From Eutreptiella sp. 'Long Island Sound 2002' (Eukaryota; Euglenozoa; Euglenophyceae; Eutreptiales; Eutreptiaceae): a DNA stretch of 64,000 nt. Positions 8,757 to 20,340 of this stretch are shown one piece after another; position 1 is the stretch's first letter; each line of letters opens with the position of its first letter. The DNA lies in contig OZ038382.1 of the NCBI GenBank assembly GCA_964036045.1, positions 103,264,007 through 103,328,006 of the forward strand. Reading direction: 5' to 3'. Both the position numbers and the translations under genes were made by a program. The notes beneath the pieces were generated by a model. That model was given only the letters and a program-made list of their open reading frames with translations. It ran no database searches and was not told the origin of the DNA.

Positions 8757-11700
8757 CAGAGCGGCGATTTCCTCGTCGTTCAGCTCCCACTCCTCCCCAC
8801 AGAGGTCTTCAGGATCATGGTAGCGCTTCAAGTGTTGAGCAGCGCACACCAGGGTCCCCCCTAGACGGGGAGAACACCGCACAGTGATACGGTGACCATC
8901 CACAGATAGAATCTTGTATGGCCCGAAGTATGGGTCATCGCTGGTAGAGCGTGGCCAGGCGGGTAGTCGACTGTTGTGCACCAGCATCCAGTCCCCCTCT
9001 TGGTAGGTGGCCGGTACTCGGTGCTTGTTCTTCTTGTTCCACTGACGCTCCCTCACTCCCTGGAGCATAGCCTTGGCCTTGTCCACCTTCGCTTGTTGCT
9101 CTTGGACCCATTCACCCACAGAAGAATGGGTGTCCTCTGGATAGGGGGCATGTAGGAACCATGCCGGGCGCCCCATGAATAGCTCATGTGGCGAGTAGCC
9201 AGTAGCTGAACTCTCTTGGGAGTTCATCATCAAGGATATGACGGGGAGTAGTCTCACCCAGTCCCTGGTGCGTTCAGTTTTGCACCATATCCTGACGTTC
9301 TCCTTCAGGACACGAATCTGTCGCCCACATAGGGGGTTGCTCGTGTGAGAGTAGGGAATCCCCGTAGACACCTGGACATTGAGGGATCTCAGGACCCTCT
9401 TGTACCAGCCAGTATCTGAGCGTACTCGTACGTCCTCATCGGAGTTGATCTTCTTGGGCGCACCATAGACACAAAACCACTCCTCCAGGAGTATCTTGAT
9501 AGTCTCCTCTCCGGTAATGTGCTTGGTACATGGGAACACCCTGGTAAACCTGGTCAACCCACAGGTTACCACGAGGGCGAAGTCATAGCCCCCGGAACTT
9601 CGGCATCTCCGTGTAATCCACGTATAGAACACTGTTAGCACAGTGAGGGATGGGCAGGGTCGAGTAGACACCTCTGTCCCTGATATCCCCTGGTTTACAG
9701 GACCTGCACGGGCACTTGTCCACAATAGGCTGGAGGGTTTTCCGCAGTTGGTCGTCAGTCCACGTAGTGTGGAACCACTGCTTGAACAGCCTCAGGGTAC
9801 GGTCAGCACCCACATGACCACTGGACTCATGGGTCCACTTCAGCAGCGCTGGGACTCGGTCACTAGGCACCACGATGCGGTCCTCGTGCCAGAGGTAGCT
9901 CTTGTCCTGCTTCCACTGGTCTTGGTTGACCAGGAGGGGTTCAAGGCGTTTCTCCAGGCGCCGGTAGATATCCCCAAACTCCTGTAGGTACTCCGATTGT
10001 TGGAGTCCATCCAGGGGGCGTATCATGGTCATGTTCAGGTCCAGATGTACGTCCATACGGCTGAACGCCTCCTTAGCCAGCGCTTCAGACCGGGCACCAA
10101 TCAGGGCGTCGAAGTTGTTGCGGCTGATGTAGTCGGCGCACTCGTTCTTCACTCCCTGGATATGGTGTACCGTCAGCCGTAGTTGACTGAGGTAGGTCCA
10201 CCAGCGACGTAGCTTGGCCTTCTCAGGTGAGGGGCCCTTCTGGAAACTGCGGACCGGTTCTTGGTCGCACAGCCAGACCACAGGGTTACTCCCCAATAGT
10301 CGTGCTTGCGAGGATAGCACCAGCATACCCGCGAGCAATTCCTGCTCATAGGTGGAGTAGTTCCCCCTGGCCTGGTTCCACTTCCAGTTCCAGTGCCCAG
10401 AGGTACTAGGACCCACTTGTCGTCAGGGTAGCTGTGCTTGAGGGTTCCATCTCGGTTGAGACCTTCCGTCCCCCATTGGGAAATGGCCGAGTCGAACTCC
10501 TCCTTCTCTAGTGCTTGCCATTGGAACAACGTTCCACCACCGCCCACATTGCTGGCGTCCGTCACCAGGAGAATTTCCCCTTGTGCTCTAGGCACGCCCA
10601 AGCACTTAGCGTTGGCTACCTTGTCTTTGAGCTCGTCAAACGCTTGTTGCTCTTGTGGGCCCCAGCGCCAAGTACTACTCTTCTTGATCAAGTCCGTCAC
10701 TACGGCGCTGGTATAGGTGAAGTTCTTGATGTGGCGGCGATAGAAGTTGCACGCCCCAATGAAACTGCGTATATCATGAAGTCCTTTCTTGGGGTCTTCG
10801 TGTCGTACCTTGGCATCCATCAGGGGTTTGGCCTTAGAGGCCGCTGGGGTCCACCACCCATAGCCAACGTCAAACCCCAAGTACTGCATGGTCTCCTGCA
10901 TGAACTCACACTTCTCCAGCTTGAGTCGAGTGTGGTTCTCCTGGCAGACCGCAAAGAACTCACCCAAGAGGATTAGGTGATCCTCCTGGGTATTGGTCCC
11001 GAGGCATACATCGTCGATGTGAGCCTCCATCTGGGCACCGCGGGATATGAGCTCCTGCACCTTAGGTCTCCTTCGTAGGATGGACAAGATCTTGTTCATC
11101 AGCTCTTGGAAAAGAGCGGGTGCGTTAGCCACGCCAAACGGCATGACCTTCCACTTGAACACCCTCCCCTGAGGGGTGATGAAGGCCAGTAGTTCCTGTG
11201 CGTCCGGCGTCAGGTCCACTTGCCAGAATCCGCTTCGCTTGTCCATCTTGGTCTTGTAGCGACAGGAGGCTATCTTCTCCAGGGTAGACTCCATATTGGG
11301 AATGGACCCTGAGTGGTTCAGCGTCTTCTTGTTCAGCTCTCCATAGTCCACTACCAGCCGTTTGGCTGTAGACCCAGGTTTAGCCACCAGGAAACAGGGG
11401 CTGCAGTGTAGGGGGTAGTCCCCGTCCTTGTACTCCAGGACTAGGCCAGCGTCGATACATTCTTGTAGTTGTCGCTCGATCTCGTCGGCCTGCTCTTTAG
11501 GAGCTGGATAGGGTCTCCTCCGGATCTTGTGACCCACGAACTCGGGTTTCAGCTTGAGGTCCATCTGTACCAGCTTGTCACATGAGGCTGGAGGGGGTAG
11601 TTCTCCGAACACCTCCAGATAGGTCCTTATCAGCTTCTGTACCCGCGGGTCCAAGACCTTGATCTTGTCCTCCATGTCCTCGTCGGAGTGTAAGTTGCTT

Positions 11701-13376
11701 GCCCCCTGAGTAATAGACGTCGGGAGGTGGTCCGCCACCGACTCTTCGCCCGTGGTAGTATCCTTCAGCCCTTGGTAGGCATACAGAAGGTCTTGTTCAA
11801 CCATCTCCGGTGGACGATGGCAACATAGGCAAGCTCGAGGGGGTTCACATACACATTCCTCCGAGAGGTCGTCCTCCTCGGGGGTCCTCACATGGGCGCC
11901 CCACACGCTCTTCATGAGCTTGAGATCAACCTCCCTTTGCCAGGTGGTGATCTTCTGTTCGAGGTCCTCCTTCAATTGGGATAGGTCTCCCATACGTCCT
12001 TGCTTCAGTGGCCATGAACTGCGGGTAGGCTTCGCGTAGCATAGCTTTCTCGCCACCATCTTCCTCTTGGAATCCACATACTCCCTGAGCCTGGATCGAG
12101 GGTCCAGCTCCTCATCCACGGGGTCTTCCACCCTCATGGAGAGTAGGGGTTTTAGTGGGGCGACGTACTCGGCGTTCTCCACTTCCTCAGCCGCGGTCTG
12201 CACCAAGAAGGCGTCGTGCTCAGTTTCGTCGTCTGAGTGGATAGAGCTAGGTAGCTCAGATAGTCCACACTCAGAGACTCCATCAGGTACAGGTACAGGG
12301 CAGGGAGAGTTGGGGGCGTTGGTGTCAGTCACGACGTACTCATCTCCTCCGGGTGTAGTTTCAACAGCATCTTGAGGTCGTAGGCGATCCTTCAAGTCAC
12401 CCAAGGCGAGTCCATCGCTTTCACGTTGTATGGCCTGGACCAGAGTCGGGTCCAGGTCCTCCCAGGGAATGGAGGTTAGACCTCCGTCCACCACGCTTAG
12501 CATACTCCCCCATCCGGGCTTCCCAATGGGCGTCTTGCGTCCCAGAGGCACGTAGATGGCCTCATCAGGTAACCGCACAGAGCTGATAGTCAGCTTGTCA
12601 AGGAGGGATTGCCAGTACTCGTTGCCCCCATGGGCTCCCCAATCCGGGGAACACAGGACCATACGGGAACGTTCCAAGGCCACCTTGGTCAGCACCTTCC
12701 CCAGTTCACTGAACCTGGGGTTCCCGTAGGCCATCCCGAAAGAGGGCCAGTAAAATTTGTACCTGCAGTTCTTCCCCTTGCTGCAGTAAAGGCCCATTAC
12801 ATGTTGCTTGTCGCTGGCGAACAACTCCACACTTAGGTCTTCTCAAGAGTAACCCAACTCCTTCAGACCTTGGTCTAGGACTTTACCCAATAGTTGATAG
12901 TCCTCAGTTTTGGAGGCCGCCATCATGTTAGAGGGCTCCTCCTTCGATAGCCTCAGGTAACTCGAGGTATGTTCCGACTGCTCCAGTGGCACAGACTCTC
13001 TGCCACTGCCGTGGTCCACGTAGAGAAGCTAGGGCGCTTGCAGCTTCAGGGATTGTATCTGGGAGTGCTGCACGAAGAAGTCAGTCCCCAGTACAAAGTC
13101 GAAGGCATCAGTGTTGATCACATAGAACCGATGGGCGATAGTCCTGGAGCCCATAGGTACCTCCACTTCACAGTCCCCGCAGCTGTGCACCACATGTCCA
13201 TCCCCCATGCGTATAGCGGCGGTGGTCATGGTGTTCTTCAGGCTCCCACAAGGTAAAATATTCCCGGCCACTATCGATATTGTGGCTGCAGTATCCAGTA
13301 CCCCCAGGTATTCACGTCCCCCTAGTCGGATACGTACCCAAAACACCAGGTCTTGGGTGCCACCAGAGCGTCCCCG
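8757..13376 (-). pseudogene. pol: G2 pol, interrupted and truncated
   Basis: Homologous to G3 pol domain by domain. Damage visible against G1/G3: protease DTG changed to DTA (VLDTAATIS); UAG at 13029-13031; UGA at 12843-12845 (Arg in G3); a one-base loss near 10390, after VLVPLG; a one-base gain near 9590; integrase catalytic Glu replaced by Gly (LCGRQ versus LSERQ in G3); loss of everything after the NDEEIAAL segment at 8757. The Dam-like motif reads NPRF. RT keeps HIDDV (about 11015). These are mostly substitutions, so this is true decay and not sequencing error. Confidence 0.9.
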
Positions 13377-13379
13377 TCA
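13377..13379 (-). promoter_or_regulatory. Gag-pol in-frame UGA, candidate readthrough site (G2)
   Basis: Reads GAG TTC UGA CGG GGA CGC, in frame with gag upstream and protease downstream. Same position and context as in G3. UGA followed by C is a known leaky context in other systems. Confidence 0.6.
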
Positions 13380-15869
13380 GAACTCCGCTGGACAGGTCAC
13401 CTCGAACACCTTGTTCCGCAATTTGCGGGCCATCCTCATGAAACGGCTCCTCTACTTAGCGTTGCCGTCATCACCACCTTCATGCTCACGCTTGGCTCCT
13501 TGTTCTTGCTGGGCCTGCGTTTGTGAGCGAGTGGTAGGTCCAGACTGCCCTCCAGAGGGCTCGGAGTTCCCCCCTGGATTAGGGTTGGGGTTGCCTCCGT
13601 TCTTGTCCTTGTTCTTGTTGTTGGGCTGGCGGTTAGCGCCTCCTCCTCGTCCACCTTGACCCTTGTCTTGACCACCTTGACCACGTCCTTTCGACTTGCC
13701 CTTGCCGGAGTCGTTGCCTTTGGCCTTGCCTCCACCTTTGCCTGAGCCTTTGCCAGGATCTTCCCCCTTAAGCTTCGCCGATAGGCGTTGCTTATGGTAG
13801 CACTCATCCTCGTAGTGCTTCCGCTTACCGCAGAATGCACACGTGATGGTGCAGCGGTAATGATCCGGCAGCTTCACTTTGGCGCCGGTGATTTTCTCCT
13901 GCTGCTTCCCCTGGACGACGAAGCAGTCTCGCTGCTCGCACTCAGAGGCCTGCTGCAGGTGGCCCTGCTCATCTCTGGCATCACACCAGAATAGCTCCTT
14001 CACGTTCTCCATTAGACGGGCGTGGGCGTGTTTGGGGGTAGTCCCCTGCCCAGGTCGGGACCCTTGGTACCCTTTGCCTCCAGAACCTCCACCACCAGGA
14101 CGGTAGTTGTTCAGGTGCTGGTCGCTCTCCTTCTCCAGCGCCATGTCCAGGAGCAGCACGCATAGATCTTCGTAGCGGAGGGATCTAGCCTTGCGCTCAG
14201 CCGTCAAACGGCACTCGTCCCATAGCTCTCGGGGGAGCTTGGCGCACAACCAGAACAGCAGGTCGTCGCTGCTGTAGGAACCGGGCGTCAGTCGTCCAGC
14301 CCAGTGATCCAGGTCAGCCAACAGCTCGGAGACCCTGCCAGGTTTGGGGTTGTTGGGCAGCACGGGCAGGTTCTGGATCTCGGCCCTGATGGAGAGGTCG
14401 GTCTCGTAGGTTGGGTACTGCCTCTCCAGGGCAACCAACACATCGGCAAAGGTGGCGGAGTTAGTTACGATCTGCCTGACCTGCTTCTCCAGGTACTTGG
14501 TCTTGCAGCACTGCAGGAGCAGATCGCACTTCACTCGCCCACTCGCGTGGGTTTGGCCGGTCAGTCGTAGGAACCGGCCAAAGTTCTCAGCGAACTCGCT
14601 GAGGTCCTTGCCTGTGAACTCAGGCAGGTTCACCACTATCTTGGAGGTGGCAATAGCCTTCGCCTCCTGAGCTCGGCGTCCTTCAGGGCGTCGGGTCTTC
14701 TTCTTCTTCTTTTTCTTCTTCTTACCCTTGGGGTCCTCGGGGTCCTCGTCATCTGAGGGCGAAGAAGAATCCATCGACGGCGGCTCGTCATCGGAGGGGT
14801 CTCCGCCAAGATCACTAGAGCCATAAGGCTCTACGTCCACCATAGCCCTTAAGGCTGTCAGCCCCAGCTGGTCCAGCTCGGCCCTTGTCGAGTTCGTCAC
14901 GTGGCTGTAGGGCGGCTGGGCCGTTCTCGGGGCGAATGGACTTCTCGGTACTGCTGCAGGGGTCGGCATCGGTCGGCTCCTCAGGCTCCCCAGGGTATTT
15001 GTCAACCCCGCCGCCAGGTGGTTAGCCTGTACTCGGTGGGGTGACATTCCCACCGTCGTAGGTGACGCATGGGACGGGATCATCAGGGGCTCCAGCTTCT
15101 CACGGATTCCTTGTGTGAGGTCGCCCACGATTTTTGAAGTGGCTCCTCGGAGCACCTCGTTGATCTCCGACCGCGTCAGGGACCTGTTGGAGGATCTTCC
15201 CGATCCTCTACTCCTGCCACCCAGAGATTCGGGTCCTCTCCTCAACCCACTCAAGGGTGCATACCCAGGCGCATACCCAGGAGCATACCCAGGAACATCC
15301 ACATAGGTTCCAGTGGCATGTAGTGGATGGGGATAATCAGCTGCATACCATCGCGGCGCAGCACTGGAAGCCACAGGCTCACTGGCAGTAGTTGCCTCAT
15401 GGAGCACAGTGGTAGGTGGGCCCATACCATAGGCGGGGTAGGGAGGCATGCCAGTAAAGCCTGTGCCCTCTGCCGTAGGCAGGTTGGTTGTGGAAGTGGA
15501 TGTTGCGGTGGCTGGGAGTGTGGTGGTTATGGGAGAGGGTGATGCGTGGAGGCCAGAAGCGCTTGGTGCGCCTTCAAAGGTAGGGATACTCGTCAGGTCT
15601 TGCCCTTGTTCCTCTCCTTCGTCTGCTTCTCCTCCAGCATCCTTCTCGCTCTCGTTCTCTCTCTTCCTCTTCACAGGCTGAGGCTGAGAGACCACTTCTT
15701 CGACAGACAGGGCCCCGAAGGCTGTCTGAAGCCCATCCAGGGAGTCCTCAGCCGTATCCACTGGCCCATGTAAGGGCTCCGCCGAAGGTACAGCGCCAGG
15801 TGCCGGCCTTGCCGGTGCCTCAGGCGCTGGCGCTGTCTTCACGTCAGCGTCCTCCTTTCCTGGATCCAT
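13377..15869 (-). pseudogene. gag: G2 gag, near-complete, with late nonsense codon
   Basis: Starts at ATG 15869 (MDPGKEDAD) and runs about 805 codons to UAG 13452-13454. G3 has AAG there, so this stop is a mutation. The frame then continues to the conserved UGA at 13377-13379. N-terminal part: Ala/Pro-rich with a PVKRKRE nuclear-localisation-like cluster and a short GYAP tandem repeat (about 15250-15300). Middle: acidic stretch, KKKKKKKK run, then a capsid-like helical domain (EFTGKDLSEFAENFGRF onward, about 14640-14120). C-terminus: CCHC knuckle near 13840 and Gly/Lys-rich tail. This copy shows what the full-length Gag of the family looks like. Confidence 0.85.
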
Positions 15870-15952
15870 CTTAGTCCGCCCTTCTGCTTATGTTTGCCTG
15901 CACTCAGAGCACTGCTTGTGCGGCGCGGGGTCGCTGCCGGTGCACAGAGACA

Positions 15953-15969
15953 GGCTGCCTCTTGCTACC
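15953..15969 (-). other. Primer-binding site of G2
   Basis: Minus strand after the LTR reads (T)GGTAGCAAGAGGCAG. It resembles the complement of eukaryotic initiator tRNA-Met 3' ends (TGGTAGCAGAGG) with one extra A. G3 has the same site. Confidence 0.6.
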
Positions 15970-16767
15970 AGAAAAGTTTATAGTGTTTTCAGCACTGGGC
16001 TTTGACTCTCCTGCTGCTTGCTGTTGGTGTAGGGATTCCTGCTGCTTGTTTTTGGAGATGAAAAGCTTTTGTTGTGATGAAATACAGCCACTCCAAGTCA
16101 CTCCAGGATAGCCCAAGCCAATAGTATGCAAAGAGAAGAGGATTCAGGATCAAAGCATGAAGGGCTGCAGTGTATACAGTGAAAGATGATTGGATATTCA
16201 CAGATACTGCAACTCAGGTCACAAATGAATGCATATTCACAAAGATAGCTGAAATGCTTTAGGAAAAGAGTTAGAAAACTGCCTCAGGATCACTCTCTCT
16301 CCATGGTGCCATCTTAGGAGATGTGCACTCTTTGTTTTGGGTCCCATATGTGCTGAGGTGGCATGGTATGTGGCGATGAGGTCACTGCCATGTCACATGG
16401 GATCTTCCTACTTAGCTAGGCTGACCAGGAATTGAACCCAGGACCTCTCAAAAAGAGGTGCCCAGCCCCCTAGGGTGCATACCACTAGGATAGCTAAGAA
16501 TTCATGGAAAAACATAGATAAATTCATAGGCTCTACTTTAGGTATGTCAGTGCTCAGTCAACTCAGGAAAAGATGAATAGCTTCACATTGAAAGGGGATT
16601 AAGGGGTCCACTCCATATCCTGATTGGGTGTTTGGCTCCATAGGTCAAAATGTGTTATCACCAGTTTTGGTTGGACCAATACTAAGATTAAAATGCATGG
16701 ATGCTCAGTGCATCTCTAATACAACTAGAGTATGCCTCAAAGCAATGGAAAAGCACTTTTTCTTACT
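15970..16767 (-). repeat. 5' LTR of G2 (798 bp)
   Basis: Clearly similar to the two G3 LTRs along its length and sharing both ends (AGTAAGAAAAAG start, CTTTTCT end, element orientation). Contains the tRNA-like insert at 16411-16498. The next five bases, ACACG (16768-16772), would be the right target-site duplicate. The left one is outside the window. Confidence 0.88.
16411..16498 (-). repeat. tRNA-like sequence inside the G2 LTR
   Basis: Minus strand: CTTAGCT ... AGCTAAG outer 7-bp pairing, A-box-like TAGCTATCCTAGTGGTATGC, a CCTCTTTTTGAGAGG arm like a class II variable arm, and B-box CTGGGTTCAATTCC. Not a functional tRNA, since the acceptor is displaced from the T-arm. Present in all three G2/G3 LTRs. 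Confidence 0.55.
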
Positions 16768-16772
16768 ACACG

Positions 16773-17905
16773 CGGATCGCAAGCGGACCACGGGGTTCCC
16801 GTCGGGCGCGGCGAAGGTAGTCAACCAGATGCCCCTACCGTGGCTCCAGGACGGCCTGCGCGCGCGAGGACAACATGCCGGGCACCCGTTCTGGTATGTC
16901 CGGGCCACCTCACACCACAGCGACACCCTACTGCACAAGGCAGACTGGGCAGCGTCCCAGGACGGCGTCTTGCAGAACACGCCCTCGGGCCCCAGCCACG
17001 CCCAACTCATCGTCGCCGGTCATGACGGCCACCTCGACGCACGGCTCCCTAAGATGCGGACGCTCGGCGAGATGACGCAGCGAGCACAGACGGACCATGC
17101 GCTGACGCACCGAGGACACACACCTCTGGGCACGGCCCACGCCACAGCCTATGACCACGCCCGGGACCTCACCGCGACAACCACCAACCACCGGGCGCTG
17201 CGGGCCAGAGACGGCTGCACGCCGGTGCAACGCAGGCTCCGCGTCCGTAAGGAGCGGCTCTCCGGCGTCGCCGTCCTCCCACAACCGTGCCTCCTATGCG
17301 GCGTCCTGGAGGAGACCCCGGTGCACATGCACGTGGGGTGCGCCCACTCACGACTCCTCTGGCCCCACTACCGCCAGGCGGTGCACGAGGCGGCCCGCCA
17401 CCTCCCGCCCGGGGATAAAGCCCTGTGGGTGACCTCGTGGCGCCCCGCGGGCGCCGCATGGACAGAAGTTCTGTTGTGGGCTGGTGCCCAAAGAAGCAGA
17501 GGCGCAGCTCCGCGCCATAGCCCGCTACCACCCGCTGGGAGGGACCTCCGTGGACAGTTCCTCCACCACATGCTCCTGCTAGGAGATTTCGCATGGGAGC
17601 TTCGCAACCACCGGCTGGAGCAACTCCTCCGCGAGCCCCTGAGCGCGGCGGCCCGGGTGCACCGATGGCTCACCACGGCAGAGGGCAACTGCCCCCAGCC
17701 TCCCCCGCGCCCCGACGAGGACTTCGTAGCCGCCCTCCGTTTCGTGAATGGCGCTCTGGAGTGCCCGCCACAAGAGGACCCCCACCCGTACCGGGACCTG
17801 CTGTGGGGTTTTTCGAAGCACCTGCAAGACGCCCTCTTCCCACCGTGGATCATCGGGCGCGGCTCCATGACCGCGTGGGAGGCACGCATAGTGGGCGAGG
17901 GATGA
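16773..17905 (+). pseudogene. Non-LTR retrotransposon N1: ORF2 C-terminal part (RNase H end and zinc finger)
   Basis: The open frame begins inside the G2 flank, so coding starts at the junction. It shows FWYVRATSHHSDTLLHKADWAA (about 16897-16955), matching the closing RNase H motif (H...AD) of LINE ORF2. Then comes PCLLCGVLEETPVHMHVGC (about 17285-17341), a C-terminal Cys/His zinc finger, and about 180 more residues. N2 has the same order: FWVRAQHD..., then CDYCDAHVDHPWSHVAHSC. The upstream RT and endonuclease should lie left of G2. After the UGA near 17904 the reading seems to continue in another frame (TRELDRWCATTRAP) to about 18020. Confidence 0.65.
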
Positions 17906-18018
17906 ACGCGCGAGTTGGACCGGTGGTGCGCCACCACGCGCGCCCCGGAGACCCCTGCGCAACGATACGCCGCCATCCCGCTTGAGGGTTGGGGCCGCAC
18001 ACCCGGCCGAGGCCCACC

Positions 18019-19026
18019 ATGATCCGCGGGGCGGGCCCTGACCACCCAAGGGACGCGGCGACGAAGGAATGGCTGCAAGCGGCCCCAGAGCCACAAACAG
18101 GATGAATTGGGGACGTGTCCTCACTCATCTGAGCGCCCGTTCCCCCCCGCATCGTCCTTCACACCGCCAACGTGCTCTGGGCCACGGAGATACACACATG
18201 GGGACACGGCGTGGCCACCATCCGATGGCACCTCCCGGAGGAGAGGGCCGCCCGGCAACTGAGGGGCCTGTATATGACGACGCCCTGTCCCGGCTCGACG
18301 ACAGCCGAGAGGCCCTTACTCCTCATGCTCCCCACCGACCTGGCGGCCGCGCTACGGCAGGAGTTAGACAGCTGCGACGGGCTGCGAGTAGAGTGGGAGG
18401 CAGTCGCGGACGGCAACCTACTGGCCCTCCTACACCGGGACGCCACGGACGAGTGCCACTGGGATATGCTGGCGCCCCACCTCAGCGGGTGCCACGTGTA
18501 GATGGCAACCCTGCCCAGAGGGCACCCCCGCCCAGCGTGGGAGGACCTCATCGCCGCCTTCCACGACCAGGGGATTCTCCCCGACAACACGTGGCAGGAG
18601 GTCCAGCGGAAGACGCTCGGCAGGGAGTACCGGCTCCGCGTCCGCGCCTGCCTGCTGGAGATCCGGGAACCCCTCTGACAGAGGTGGGGCGACCTCTGGC
18701 TCCGCCATCTCGGCCCTTGGTCGCGGCCCTCCCACCTCCCAGACACCTGCCATCTCTGCGGGGAATGCGACACGGTGTCCTCCGCAGCGCCGACAGGTGC
18801 CAACAGGTGCGCGCAGTGCTCCCAGGTGGCCGCGTGCCCCTGGCCCGAACCTCCCGCGGGCCCGCACAGGCGCACGGAGGAGGAGGCTTTGCACCGGCGA
18901 ATCGGGGGAGCACAAGCCCCCTCGCACGAATGTGCGTGCCCCGCGGGCGCCGCCCACCTGTGGATGCACCTGCACCTGCGAGACGCCACGTCAGTTGCTC
19001 ACCTGTCGGACGTGTTCGCGCCCTGA
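18019..19026 (+). pseudogene. GC-rich coding-like frame broken by four stops
   Basis: One frame (same phase as 18172) reads as protein across stops at about 18103, 18130, 18499 (TAG) and 18676 (TGA). It includes LWATEIHTWGHGVATIRW, LLLMLPTDLAAALRQEL, then ATG 18502 to TGA 18678 (58 codons, WEDLIAAFHDQGIL), then DTCHLCGECDTV. The Cys pair resembles another LINE-tail zinc finger. The function is not recognised. It may be the distal part of N1 ORF2 or a second related remnant. Confidence 0.35.
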
Positions 19027-19062
19027 CCCCCACCCGCCGCCACACTTTGCAGAGCCCGCAGC

Positions 19063-20148
19063 ACCATGCCTCGCAGACGAGACAACGGGCCGGGACACGC
19101 CAGGGACGCCAAGCGCAGGAGGCGGCTGTCCGGGGGCTGGTAGCGGACGCTGTGATCGAGGCTCATGAAGCGCACGCTGCCGCACAACGCGACCCGGCGG
19201 GCAGTGCGAGGGCTTTCCTCGGCGAGGTCGCCCTCCCGGCTGTCCGCGCCCTGAACGGAGCAGGGGCCCCTGCACTACTCCTTGCCGATGCACCGGATCG
19301 TGAACGTCGTCCAGCCGGGGCTCATCAGCCCGGAGGCGGCCCTCTACGGGCACTGGATGGAGTGGCGCGAGTCCAACAGGTCGGGCTGGCCCCTTCCTGT
19401 CGGGGACACCCTGCGGCTGACGGGAGCGGGGTCTGCCACGTCCCTCCGCAGCAACGCCCCAGCCCTGCTGCACGCCCTCAGGACGCGCTGCCCCGGGGAC
19501 ACAGCCCCGTACCTGAGCCAGGCGCGGGCCACATACCCGGGGGGAGTGTTCGAGCTGGACGCAGCGCTCCACCTTCTGCACCCACCGGACGAGGACCTGG
19601 AGGTGGGCGAAATCACGGTGTTCATGGAAGGCGCGGACGAGGCGCCCACCCGCCCCCGACCGACCAGCCCGGTATACGACGGCGCCAGACCGACGCACCC
19701 TCCACGCCGTCATGTGCGAGGCGTTCCGCAGGGAGCCCACCTGGTGCCCCGCCCTCCCGCCGGCGACGCACACGCCACGCGGCTAGGCCAACCCAGACCT
19801 GTGTCCCCCCCTTTCCAGGACCATGGGTGCCCACCACAGGGGGCAGGTTCTCTGGCAACAAAACGCCCGGGCAACCCCCTGCTCCTCCTTGTCGTCGTGA
19901 CCCGCGAGGACCCGGAGCGGGTCCTGAGGATCACCGCCACCCACCTCAACTGGGCAGCACCCGTACCCTGCCCCCCCCTCCCGGCGCCCGCGGCGCGGGA
20001 CGGAGTACACACCTTCCTGCGAACACAGGATGTCACCTCCGTTACGGGGGTCCACCTAGTGCGGCTCCCCCAGGCACCACCCAACGACCCCCGGGCGCCC
20101 AGGACCCTGAGCCCTGCCTCAGACTGGGAGCTGTGGCGCGACGCATGA
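19063..20148 (+). pseudogene. Unidentified GC-rich ORF, apparently frame-shifted
   Basis: Begins MPRRRDNGPGHARDAKRRRR. It seems to shift frame near 19130 into an Ala-rich helical stretch (LVADAVIEAHEAHAAAQRD), then again near 19280 into HRIVNVVQPGLISPEAALYG, which stays open to the TGA at 20146. No known domain is evident. The basic N-terminus and position among LINE parts fit an ORF1-like protein, but this is a guess. Confidence 0.3.
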
Positions 20149-20340
20149 ACTGCGTGGCTACCCGCCTCTCCTCCCATGTGCCGATGGATGGCCACCGGCC
20201 CCCGCCCGTACGGGGCTGATGCCACCGCCGGCCCCCGACCCCCTCCCCCCCTCCCCCCCAGCCGGAGCACTGCACAGCACTGCCCACCGCACGACACAGA
20301 TGCACCCGGAGGTAGTGAGAAGGGCGCACCTGCCACCAGG

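Larger units (their letters stand above)
8757..16767 (-). mobile_element. Ty3/gypsy element G2, decayed, 3' part displaced by G1
   Basis: Read on the minus strand: 5' LTR (16767-15970), primer-binding site, gag, stop, pol, broken at 8757 inside the pol region after integrase. G3 reads through the same point (39219 onward), proving the interruption. The missing chromodomain, 3' region and 3' LTR should lie left of G1, outside the window. G2 is close to G3 in protein and LTR sequence. Confidence 0.9.

Noticed and set aside
13207-13659. Plus-strand frames antisense to G2 gag-pol
   Set aside because: Shadows of the minus-strand coding sequence. The same shadows occur at the homologous positions of G3.
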